From positions 1 through 64,000 of the forward strand of contig NZ_PJJN01000031.1 in NCBI RefSeq assembly GCF_002929825.1: 64,000 nucleotides of DNA, in the 5' to 3' direction. Source of the DNA: Cryobacterium sp. Y29 (GTDB taxonomy: Bacteria; Actinomycetota; Actinomycetes; Actinomycetales; Microbacteriaceae). A model generated the notes under the pieces. It did no database searches and was not told the DNA's origin. It was given only the letters and a program-made list of their open reading frames with translations. Shown piece after piece: positions 1-8,617 of the stretch. Both the position numbers and the translations under genes were made by a program. The number at the start of each line of letters is the position of its first letter. Position 1 is the stretch's first letter.

Positions 1-344
1 AACTTACCCACCCGGCCAGTCCCTGTCAAATCGAAGAAACACCCAGTTTCAAGCGCCAAAAAGCGACCAAAACCATGCGACTCGACCAACTAGGAACAGC
101 AGGAGGGAGGCTTACTATCTTAGCCCAACACCGACGCTCTTGAAACAAGAACCCGAAGTTGTGATGACTACGATTTGGTCCCACGTGAGGCCGAAAAGCA
201 CTGCGGCTTTCCGCACCTTTGGGGTACGTATAGATACATTACGGCCACCACACCCACCCGTCAAAACGCCCCCCACCCGGGCGTGTCGCACCACCAGCAT
301 CCGCTCCCCCACCACCCGAACGACCGGGCCCACCTTATGAACAT
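1..344. other. intergenic, no gene recognised
   Basis: Open frames here are short, run on both strands and show no recognisable motif. I see no coding gene. The segment leads into the double-hairpin repeat downstream of the SAH hydrolase gene. Confidence 0.5.
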
Positions 345-395
345 GGGCCCGGTTTACAACCTGGGCCCAGGGACGGGGCCCAGGCCCCGTCCCTG
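345..395. repeat. double-hairpin GGGCCC repeat, copy A (probable terminator)
   Basis: Two adjacent palindromes are visible. The first (345-368) has GGGCCC arms around a GGTT-TAC-AACC core. The second is a perfect 13-bp stem (368-380 with 383-395) with a 2-nt loop. On the minus strand it begins about 10 nt after the ahcY stop, so it can act as its transcription terminator, although no U-tract follows. Related copies lie at 16249-16296 and 23061-23131. Confidence 0.75.
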
Positions 396-405
396 AAAGC
401 AGGGG

Positions 406-1893
<1,488 letters not shown>

Positions 1894-2274
1894 GCAGCTA
1901 TCTTGCCATTTCTCTCTGAACGACCCCCACATTGTTCGGCTGGTGCGTGGGCAGTCCACCCAGCGAACGGATGCCACCCCCACCAAGAATGTGTCACGGC
2001 AGCGTCGGGCTTTCAATGTCGGGATCGTCGGCCAGAAGCCGGTGTCGTATGAGGTGCCAGCCACGCGGAGCACTCGTCCGCTCCGCATGTCGAGAGCACA
2101 GGTCAAAGCTGTGTGGTTCCGCTTGAACGGAGAGCGGGCCGAGTACTGCCAGGGACTCCCCATAGTCAAAGGTGAGTGTGGCCACCGAGGGTTCGAGGCA
2201 GGCGACACGAGAACACGGGCGGAATGTCATTGCCTGTAAGGGTAGCCGCTTCCCGGCCGCCGTAGGATGGCAGC
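1894..2274. other. divergent intergenic region upstream of ahcY
   Basis: About 380 bp separate ahcY (minus) from the zincin-like gene (plus). Several overlapping frames are open but none has a plausible start with family-like content. It should hold both promoters. I found no SAH-riboswitch-like structure by eye. Confidence 0.4.
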
Positions 2275-2721
2275 ATGTCTCGATCCCGTCGTTCAGCAGC
2301 GCCCGAACCGACGGTGCGCGGTCGCGGACGCGACCGGCACGGCCGCGGCATCCGTAGTTCGGCGACCGGCCCGTTCCTGCCGCCACTGCGTACCCGCATC
2401 GACCTGTTTGACATGACGATCGCCAGCACAATCGAGTATTTGCGCGGCGTCTGGCCCGAAGAACTGGGCAAATCCGTGTTCGAGGTCGCCTCCGGACCGC
2501 CCTCGGTCATACCGGGCATTGGCGTGGAACGCTGGATGGTGACGCCGGAGACGAACCGCGTCGTGTTCTACCGCCTGCCGATCCAGCGACTGTCACGCCT
2601 GCACGAAAACGATGAGATACATCAGCGCATGATGATCGAGACCTGCGTCTTTCGCGGCGTCGCCGAACTCCTCGGCAAAGACCCCTGGGACCTCGCGCCG
2701 GATCGCTTTCGCCACTTCTAG
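2275..2721 (+). CDS. small zincin-like metallopeptidase-family protein
   Basis: A 148-residue protein. The N-terminal 40 residues are Arg-rich and probably disordered. They are followed by a compact domain with the PLRTRIDLFD, VVFYRLPIQRL and LGKDPWDLAPDRFRH blocks typical of the actinobacterial family annotated as metallopeptidase (zincin-like, DUF1025-related). The expected zinc motif HExxH is not intact: the corresponding helix reads HENDEIH, so catalytic activity is doubtful. A TAGGA ribosome-binding motif lies about 8 nt before the ATG. In related genomes this gene accompanies DUF5719, whiB and manB genes; here those partners lie 20 kb or more away or were not found. The family call is from memory of sequence blocks, not from a search. 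Confidence 0.7.
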   Translation: MSRSRRSAAPEPTVRGRGRDRHGRGIRSSATGPFLPPLRTRIDLFDMTIASTIEYLRGVWPEELGKSVFEVASGPPSVIPGIGVERWMVTPETNRVVFYRLPIQRLSRLHENDEIHQRMMIETCVFRGVAELLGKDPWDLAPDRFRHF

Positions 2722-3051
2722 GTATCGGTCCACGACCGGCGACCACCGCGCGGGCGTCGCGGCACGTGTGCGAGATGGTGACCCGTGATCGAATCAGTGC
2801 CACTTCTGCATTGCCTGCCGCGAGCAGCAATCCGGCTCGACCGGCATCCGCTTTTCGGATCGATCCTTGCCATGACTGGGATCGCGGCTTGTCGACGCGA
2901 TTAGCCGGCGTGTCCGTGTGTCTGGACGTTTGCTGTATTTAGTAACAGAAAGGTAACAGATCGGAGCAATTCCAAACCGATTCCGGGACGGAGCCGAACA
3001 CCATTCAGACCCCAACACCACCTGCTCGATCTACGGAAAAGGATTCATCCC
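2722..3051 (+). promoter_or_regulatory. intergenic leader of the lipoprotein gene
   Basis: This stretch holds no gene. Two direct copies of GTAACAG(A) at 2942-2948 and 2953-2960 lie about 100 bp before the lipoprotein start, just after a T-rich segment. Their 11-bp spacing, one helical turn, suggests a bipartite response-regulator site of MtrA type, but this is inference. Confidence 0.3.
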
Positions 3052-3738
3052 ATGCGTATCTTCACCAAGGCCACCATCGGTTTCGCCTCTGCTGGAATTC
3101 TCATCGCCGGCCTCGCCGGCTGCTCGTCGGACGCCGGCACGACGACCCCGGCGCCCGCTTCGAGCTCAAGCTCGTCCAGCTCGGCCGAAGCCACGCCGAC
3201 GCCGCTCGCCTCGATTCCCAGCCTCTCCGGTGTGGACACCGCCGTGTTGCTCGACGCCGACTTCGGCGCTGCACTGACGAGCCTCGGCCTGGCCGCTGGC
3301 ACCGTCGGAACGGCCACCCTCGAAGAGGGCAGCCTGCACTTCCCGATCACCGGTGGCAACGTGGACTACTACGACCCGGCCGAAAGCTACCGCCCCTTCG
3401 TTCAGGGTTCCATTCAGCACGAGGGATCCGGATTCTCGCTGACCGCCGGCGACACCGTCGTCGAGCTGACCAACTTCACCATCGACCCAGGCACTTCGGA
3501 GCTCTTCGGTGACGTCTCGGTCAACGGGGAGTCCGCCGCGACCCAGGCCCTGCTGTTCGACCTCTACGGTTCCACCCTGGAGCCCCTCAAGATGGAAGGT
3601 GACAATGCCATCCTCACCGGCACCACGGTTCACATCTCCTCCGTCGCCGCCGGCCTGCTGAACTCCACGTTCAGCACCGACGCCGTCACTGACCAGATGC
3701 TCGTCGGCATCGCGACCATCACCGCCGCGACCAAGTAG
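3052..3738 (+). CDS. secreted lipoprotein of unknown function
   Basis: A 228-residue exported protein. It has a positively charged start (MRIFTK), a hydrophobic stretch and a lipobox LAGC placing the lipidated Cys near residue 24, followed by a Ser/Thr/Ala/Pro-rich linker of about 30 residues. The mature domain is rich in beta-type sequence (GSIQHEGSGFSL, VVELTNFTIDPG, GDVSVNG). The order of blocks recalls HtaA-like heme-binding domains, but I cannot confirm that. It is a single-gene unit, with a candidate regulatory repeat upstream and a very strong terminator 30 nt after the stop. The isolated promoter and strong terminator suggest high expression. Confidence 0.75.
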   Translation: MRIFTKATIGFASAGILIAGLAGCSSDAGTTTPAPASSSSSSSSAEATPTPLASIPSLSGVDTAVLLDADFGAALTSLGLAAGTVGTATLEEGSLHFPITGGNVDYYDPAESYRPFVQGSIQHEGSGFSLTAGDTVVELTNFTIDPGTSELFGDVSVNGESAATQALLFDLYGSTLEPLKMEGDNAILTGTTVHISSVAAGLLNSTFSTDAVTDQMLVGIATITAATK

Positions 3739-3768
3739 TGGCTCGGCTCGTCACGAGCGAATAAACAG

Positions 3769-3816
3769 CACACAAAGATCGGGGCCCGCCACACGGCGGG
3801 CCCCGATCTTTGTGTG
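3769..3816. terminator. strong bidirectional intrinsic terminator
   Basis: A perfect 22-bp stem (3769-3790 pairs with 3795-3816) with the 4-nt loop ACAC. The stem base is CACACAAAGATC/GATCTTTGTGTG, so a short U-rich run follows the GC core. It lies 30 nt after the lipoprotein stop. Confidence 0.9.
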
Positions 3817-3836
3817 CGTGGGGCGGCTTACGGTTC

Positions 3837-3900
3837 GTGGCACGTAGTAGGGAAGCGGGCACCCGTTCGTACGAATGCCCGCTTCCCTACCGAGTGCCAC
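3837..3900. repeat. long imperfect hairpin
   Basis: Nested inverted repeats: GTGGCAC (3837-3843) pairs with GTGCCAC (3894-3900), and a 15-bp arm (3847-3861) pairs perfectly with 3876-3890, with a 3-nt internal bulge on each side and a 14-nt loop. It lies between the lipoprotein terminator and the 3' end of the minus-strand glycerophosphodiesterase gene. Confidence 0.8.
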
Positions 3901-3962
3901 GACACGATTGGGCTACGACACGATTGGGCCACGACACGGCTGGGCCACGACACGATCAAGCC
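3899..3962. repeat. four tandem 16-bp repeats
   Basis: Four consecutive 16-bp units of the form ACGACACGATTGGGCC (3899, 3915, 3931, 3947). The last two are diverged. The array directly abuts the hairpin at 3837-3900 and ends 30 bp before the stop of the glycerophosphodiesterase gene. Function unknown. Confidence 0.85.
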
Positions 3963-3991
3963 GCGGGATGCGCCAACGGGCGCTCAGCGCA

Positions 3992-5017
3992 TCAAACGGA
4001 TGCCGCCACCCGGCTGCGCAGCTCGTCGCGCACGCTCACGGCAAGGTCGGGGTGGTCGACGAAGACCCCGTCGATTCCGCTGCCCATGACCGCCGCGAAC
4101 TCGTCGCGCCAGTGGCCGAAACTGGCCGGCTGATCCCCCCGGCGACACGACGCGGTAAGAAAAGCATTCTCGGGCCGCAGGGTCCAGCAGAAGATGTCCA
4201 GCCCGGCCGCGTGGGCGTCAGTAACGAGAGAAGAAATCACCAGGTCGCCGACGGCATCTGCCTGGATGATCAAGGATTTGTCTACGCTGATGCCGTCGAC
4301 GGTGCTACTGAGGGCATCGAGACCGGTTGCGGTGAGGTAATCGGAGTAATACGGCGCTCCGGCGCCGAGACGGGCGACCTGATCGAGCGGCTGACCGGTT
4401 GCGGCGATCAGGAACACGCCTCGAGCGGTCATGCCGCGTGCCGCAATCTGCTCAAGCACGGTCGCTTCGAAGCTCTCGATGATGAGGCGGTCGTCGTCGG
4501 CGTTCCAACCGGCCGCGCGCACCTCGGCGACGAACAGCTCGTCGAGGGGCAGTCCGATCGAGGCGAAATAGGCGGCGTCCTTAATCTCCGCGACCATGCC
4601 GAGGGGGCGCCGACAGGTGTGTGAGGCCTCGTCGATAAGCTCAAACAGGTCGCTCAACCTCATGATCGGGTATCGGTCGTCGTACTGCGCATTCTGCGGG
4701 CGCACGTGCGCAAGACGCTCCCGGGCGCGCAGGGTGGCCAGTTCGGCCCAGGTGAAGTCTTCGGTGAACCAGCCAGTGAGGGTGTGACCGGCGAACTCCT
4801 TGGTCGTGCGGCGGCCGGTGAACTCGGCGCGAGAAGCGACATCCGTGGTGACGGAAATGTCGTTTTCGTGGCGCAGCACCAACACTCCATCTCGGGTGGC
4901 GACGATGTCGGGTTCGACCGAGTCGGCGCCGAGCTCGAACGCGAGGGCGTAGGCGGAACGGGTGTGTTCGGGGCGGTAGCCGCTGGCTCCGCGGTGACCG
5001 ATGACAAGAGGGGACAT
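3992..5017 (-). CDS. glycerophosphodiester phosphodiesterase, cytosolic
   Basis: Hydrolyses glycerophosphodiesters to glycerol-3-phosphate and an alcohol. The 341-residue protein starts with the GDPD signature GHRGASGYRPEHT, followed by a metal-binding Glu-x-Asp (VEPDIVATRDG) and LRHEND. These supply the catalytic His pair and calcium or magnesium ligands known for the family. There is no signal peptide, so it acts inside the cell. The frame is open to 5122, but the homology begins at the ATG at 5017 (MSPLVIGHRG). It is divergent from the Ugp-type ABC importer that starts at 5216, which suggests import of glycerophosphodiesters followed by cleavage here. Confidence 0.92.
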   Translation of the reverse strand: MSPLVIGHRGASGYRPEHTRSAYALAFELGADSVEPDIVATRDGVLVLRHENDISVTTDVASRAEFTGRRTTKEFAGHTLTGWFTEDFTWAELATLRARERLAHVRPQNAQYDDRYPIMRLSDLFELIDEASHTCRRPLGMVAEIKDAAYFASIGLPLDELFVAEVRAAGWNADDDRLIIESFEATVLEQIAARGMTARGVFLIAATGQPLDQVARLGAGAPYYSDYLTATGLDALSSTVDGISVDKSLIIQADAVGDLVISSLVTDAHAAGLDIFCWTLRPENAFLTASCRRGDQPASFGHWRDEFAAVMGSGIDGVFVDHPDLAVSVRDELRSRVAASV

Positions 5018-5215
5018 CTGCACACCGTAACGCCGACGAGTGACGCCGACGGTCGGTCCAGGTGAACACCCGCTGAAGTTTTGACGCGGTGCAGGCGAAC
5101 GCCACGCGACAACTGCGCGCATACGCGTAAATCGACCGATCGGCTATCGATACGTTGCCTAACCTGACAGAGTCTGCTGCTTGGCCGACGGCACTTTTCA
5201 GGGGGATTTACGCGC

Positions 5216-6193
5216 ATGCCCACCATCGAGGACCTGCACCGCGGCACTGCGTCAGCGGTAGCGGCCCCGACGAACGTCACGACCCCCGCGCCGCGCCGCG
5301 CATTCACCCCGCGCAAGAAAAAGAAACCGTGGAAATCGTGGTCGCTGTTTCTTCTCTTCGCCGGGCCGAACGTGGCCCTGCTCATCGTCTTCACCTATAA
5401 GCCACTCCTGCAGTCGCTCTATTACTCGACCCTGCAGTGGAACCTGGGTTCGGCCTCGGCAATTCCGGTGGGTCTTGGCAACTACGTCACCTGGTTCAAC
5501 GACCCCGGCACGGCTCGGGTCGTCACGGTCACCCTGATCTTCACCGTCGCGACCGTGGGCGGCGGCATGGTGATCGGCCTGCTGTTCGCGGTGTTGCTCA
5601 ACCGCAAGCTGCACGGCCGCGGCGCCGCCCGCACCGTTATCGTTGCGCCGTATGTGCTCTCCGGGGTCGCGGTCGGCCTGCTTTGGCTGTTCGTTTTCGA
5701 CCCGAACTTCGGCATCACCGCGGCGCTGCTCGACGCCATCGGCGTGGCCTCACCGCCCTGGTACAACGATCCTCAGTGGGCCCTGGTCATGGTCATCATC
5801 GTCTACCTCTGGAAAAACGTCGGCTACGTTGCGCTCATCTATCTGGCGGCCCTGCAGTCGGTGCCCCGAGACTTGCTCGAGGCGGCGTCGCTCGACGGCG
5901 CAACGCCGGTGCGCGCATTTCGCAACATCGTGCTGCCGCTGCTCGGCCCGACGACTTTCTTTCTGTCGATCACGACGCTGCTGAGCTCGTTGCAGTCCTT
6001 CGACATCATCCAGGCGATGACCAAGGGCGGACCGCTCGAAGGCACCACCACGATGATGTACCAGATCTATCAGGAAGGCTTTCAGGCCGGTCGAGCCGGA
6101 TATTCTTCCGCGGTCGCGACGATTTTGTTCGCCGTCTTGCTCGTGGTCACTCTGATTCAAATGAAGTACGTCGAGAAACGAGTGCACTACTGA
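5216..6193 (+). CDS. Ugp/MalF-type sugar ABC transporter permease 1
   Basis: A 325-residue inner-membrane permease. A basic N-terminus (RKKKKPWKSW) is followed by about six membrane segments and, near residue 225, the cytoplasmic EAA loop (EAASLDGATP, then VLPLLGP) that docks the ATPase. It overlaps the next permease by one base (TGATG), so translation is coupled. First gene of a permease-permease-binding protein operon. The nearby glycerophosphodiesterase gene suggests glycerol-3-phosphate or glycerophosphodiester as substrate, but oligosaccharide importers have the same layout. No ATP-binding subunit is encoded here, so a shared MsmK/UgpC-type ATPase elsewhere is likely. Confidence 0.9.
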   Translation: MPTIEDLHRGTASAVAAPTNVTTPAPRRAFTPRKKKKPWKSWSLFLLFAGPNVALLIVFTYKPLLQSLYYSTLQWNLGSASAIPVGLGNYVTWFNDPGTARVVTVTLIFTVATVGGGMVIGLLFAVLLNRKLHGRGAARTVIVAPYVLSGVAVGLLWLFVFDPNFGITAALLDAIGVASPPWYNDPQWALVMVIIVYLWKNVGYVALIYLAALQSVPRDLLEAASLDGATPVRAFRNIVLPLLGPTTFFLSITTLLSSLQSFDIIQAMTKGGPLEGTTTMMYQIYQEGFQAGRAGYSSAVATILFAVLLVVTLIQMKYVEKRVHY

Positions 6194-7041
6194 TGTCCAC
6201 GCCTACCTCGACCTCGCGTCGACGTACACCGCTTCAACTCGGCGGCTACCTCGGTCTGATCCTGGCCATCGCGATCATGATTCTGCCGCTGGTCTGGATG
6301 TTCCTCGCCGGGTTCAAGGAACGCGACGAGATTTACACGGTGCCGATCCAATGGCTGCCCGACAGCTACGACCTGTCGAACTATGCCGCAGCCCTGGCCG
6401 CCGTGCCGTTTGCGAACTTCTTTCTCAACAGCACCATCACCACGGTGATCGGTGCCGGGCTAAAAATGCTGCTCGGCCTGACCACCGCGTACGCTGTCGT
6501 CTTTCTGGAGTTTCCGTTCAAGAAGTTCGTCTTCGGCCTGGTGATCTTCGCCCTCCTGGTCCCGCAGCAGATCGTGATGATTCCCAACTTCACCCTCGTG
6601 GCCTCGCTCGGGTGGATCAACACGTATCAGGGCATCATCGTGCCTGGCCTCGCCAGCGCGTTCGGCACCTTTCTGTTTCGCCAGCACTTTCTGACCCTGC
6701 CGATCTCCATTCTCGAAGCCGCAGCACTCGACGGAGCCAGTCACTGGACCCGACTCTGGCGTTTCATCGTGCCCATCTCGGCACCAACCATCGCCGCGGT
6801 GGCTTTGATCTCGATCGTCTCCGAATGGAACGAGTACCTCTGGCCGCTGCTCGTCGTCGACCGCTCCGACATGATGACGCTGCCGGTGGGACTGACCCTG
6901 CTGCAAAACAACGACGGCGTCACCAACTGGGGCGTGCTGATGGCCGGCACTGTGCTGGTCACCGTGCCGGTGCTCATCGCGTTTTTTGCGCTACAAAAAC
7001 GCATCATTGCCGGGCTGACCGCCGGCGGCGTAACCGGCTGA
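6193..7041 (+). CDS. Ugp/MalG-type sugar ABC transporter permease 2
   Basis: A 282-residue inner-membrane permease with a leading membrane segment, an extracytoplasmic loop and about five further helices. The EAA loop is EAAALDGASHW followed by FIVPISAP. The long open frame begins at 5437, but the real start is the ATG at 6193, which overlaps the upstream stop. The C-terminus (ALQKRIIAGLTAGGVTG) is typical of MalG/UgpE proteins. It forms the channel with the preceding permease. Confidence 0.92.
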   Translation: MSTPTSTSRRRTPLQLGGYLGLILAIAIMILPLVWMFLAGFKERDEIYTVPIQWLPDSYDLSNYAAALAAVPFANFFLNSTITTVIGAGLKMLLGLTTAYAVVFLEFPFKKFVFGLVIFALLVPQQIVMIPNFTLVASLGWINTYQGIIVPGLASAFGTFLFRQHFLTLPISILEAAALDGASHWTRLWRFIVPISAPTIAAVALISIVSEWNEYLWPLLVVDRSDMMTLPVGLTLLQNNDGVTNWGVLMAGTVLVTVPVLIAFFALQKRIIAGLTAGGVTG

Positions 7042-7046
7042 CGCAT

Positions 7047-7073
7047 CGGCATCCGGTTATTCAGCGGATGCCG
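7047..7073. other. intercistronic hairpin in the importer operon
   Basis: A perfect 9-bp stem (CGGCATCCG with CGGATGCCG) and a 9-nt loop, lying between the second permease and the binding-protein gene. It could protect or attenuate mRNA and so set a different level for the binding protein. Both arms contain the heptamer GCATCCG that is enriched in this region. Confidence 0.65.
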
Positions 7074-7118
7074 CCCTTCAATTTTCCACTTGTGATCACC
7101 CCCTACCAGGAGAGTTCT

Positions 7119-8471
7119 ATGAACACGACACCCTCGTTCACCATCAACCGCCGGCAGATATTAAAGCTCGCCGCCGTATTCGGCGCCACGGCCACCCTCG
7201 CCGCGTGCAGCGGACCGTCGCTGGGAGCGGGTGCCGGTGCCGCTGACGTCGCGGTAATGGACTGGACGGGCATCACACCAGCCAAGGAGATCACCTGGTG
7301 GAGCAACCACCCGGGAACCTCGAAGCTGATCGAGGAAGAGATCATCAAGCGCTTCCACGCCGAGAACCCGAATATCACGGTGAACCTGGTCACGGCCGGC
7401 GCCAACTATGACGAGATCGCGCAGAAGTTTCAGGCGGCGTCGGGTACCAACAGCGTGCCCGACCTCGTGCTGGCCAGCGATGTGTGGTGGTTTCGCTACA
7501 TGATCAACGGCCAGATTCTTCCGATCGACGATCTTGCCCGGCACCTCGAGATCGACACCGCCGACTTCAACAAAACCCTGTACGACGACTACACCTTCAC
7601 TGGCAATCACTGGGCCATCCCCTACGCCCGCTCGACGCCGCTGTTCTATTACAACAAGGACGTCTGGGCCAAGGCGGGGCTGCCCGACCGCGCGCCCAAG
7701 ACCTGGACCGAATTCGATGAGTGGGCGCCGAAGATTCAGGCCGATGGCGGCGTGACCCCCCTCGGCCTCGGCAAGGGTGCGTCCTGGGCTGCGTGGTGGT
7801 TCTGCAACATGCTGTGGGGACAGGGCGGTGCCTACTCTGACGAGTGGACGATGACGCTGGACACCCCCGAAGCGATCGCCGCAGCGGACTACCTGCAGTC
7901 ACTGATTTACGACAAGAAGGTCGCCACCGTGGCGGCTGTGGACCAGGTCGCCGACTTCGGCGCCGGCCTGACCGGCTGCATCATGGGCTCGACCGGCTCG
8001 CTCACCGGCATTTTGGAAGCCGCCACCTTCGAGGTCGGCACCGGCTTCCTGCCGGAAGGACCCGAAGGCCAGGCCTGTCCGACCGGCGGAACCGGCATCG
8101 CCATCGCCGCCGACCGCACCCCGGAGCAGCAGTTGGCCGCCGGCATGTTCTTGAAGTTTCTGACCAACTCCGAGAACACGGCGTACTTCTCCTCGAACAC
8201 CGGCTACATGCCGGTACGTACCTCCGCCCGCGACGGCGAGACGATGACCAAGGTCTACGCCGAGTTCCCGCAGTTTCGCACGGCCGTCGACCAGCTCGAG
8301 ACCACTCGCTCGCAGGACTGGGGCCGCGTCTTCGTGCCGAACGCCGACAAGGAGCTCACTACAGCGCTGGAGAAGATCATGCTTCAGCAGACCGACCCGG
8401 CCGAGGCTTTCGCTGTCGCAAGCACGGCGATCGCGACCTCGTTCGACGAGAACGTGAGCCCTTACCTGTAG
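7119..8471 (+). CDS. extracellular solute-binding lipoprotein (UgpB/MalE-like)
   Basis: A 450-residue substrate-binding component. The N-terminus has a twin arginine (INRRQILKLA) ahead of a hydrophobic stretch and the lipobox LAAC near residue 28, so a Tat-exported lipoprotein is likely. The mature part shows family-1 binding-protein blocks: ITWWSNHPGTS, WAIPYARSTPLFYYNKD, and a C-terminal region with LKFLTNSENTAYFSSNTGYMP. GGAG precedes the ATG at 7119 by 7 nt. It is the last gene of the importer operon and the specificity determinant. Its ligand cannot be read from sequence alone. Confidence 0.92.
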   Translation: MNTTPSFTINRRQILKLAAVFGATATLAACSGPSLGAGAGAADVAVMDWTGITPAKEITWWSNHPGTSKLIEEEIIKRFHAENPNITVNLVTAGANYDEIAQKFQAASGTNSVPDLVLASDVWWFRYMINGQILPIDDLARHLEIDTADFNKTLYDDYTFTGNHWAIPYARSTPLFYYNKDVWAKAGLPDRAPKTWTEFDEWAPKIQADGGVTPLGLGKGASWAAWWFCNMLWGQGGAYSDEWTMTLDTPEAIAAADYLQSLIYDKKVATVAAVDQVADFGAGLTGCIMGSTGSLTGILEAATFEVGTGFLPEGPEGQACPTGGTGIAIAADRTPEQQLAAGMFLKFLTNSENTAYFSSNTGYMPVRTSARDGETMTKVYAEFPQFRTAVDQLETTRSQDWGRVFVPNADKELTTALEKIMLQQTDPAEAFAVASTAIATSFDENVSPYL

Positions 8472-8487
8472 TTTCGAGGTTTTGTGG

Positions 8488-8520
8488 AAGCGGGTCCGCC
8501 GAGTTGGCGGGCCCGCTTTT
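8488..8520 (+). terminator. intrinsic terminator of the importer operon
   Basis: A stem of about 13 bp (AAGCGGGTCCGCC with GGCGGGCCCGCTT, one G-U pair) and a 5-nt loop, followed by T residues, 17 nt after the binding-protein stop. Confidence 0.85.
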
Positions 8521-8617
8521 GTTCGTCTGGTGATATTTTCCGCGCGTGCGGTGCTGATTTCGGGTCGAGACTCACCGGGTCAGTAGAGCGACTGGCCCGC
8601 GATGCCGGTCAGGGCTT

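Noticed and set aside
1894..2274. SAH or SAM riboswitch upstream of ahcY
   Set aside because: I could not find the conserved core or pairing pattern on the minus strand by eye.
3899..3962. Possible CRISPR array
   Set aside because: The 16-bp units are contiguous with no spacers and no cas genes are present.
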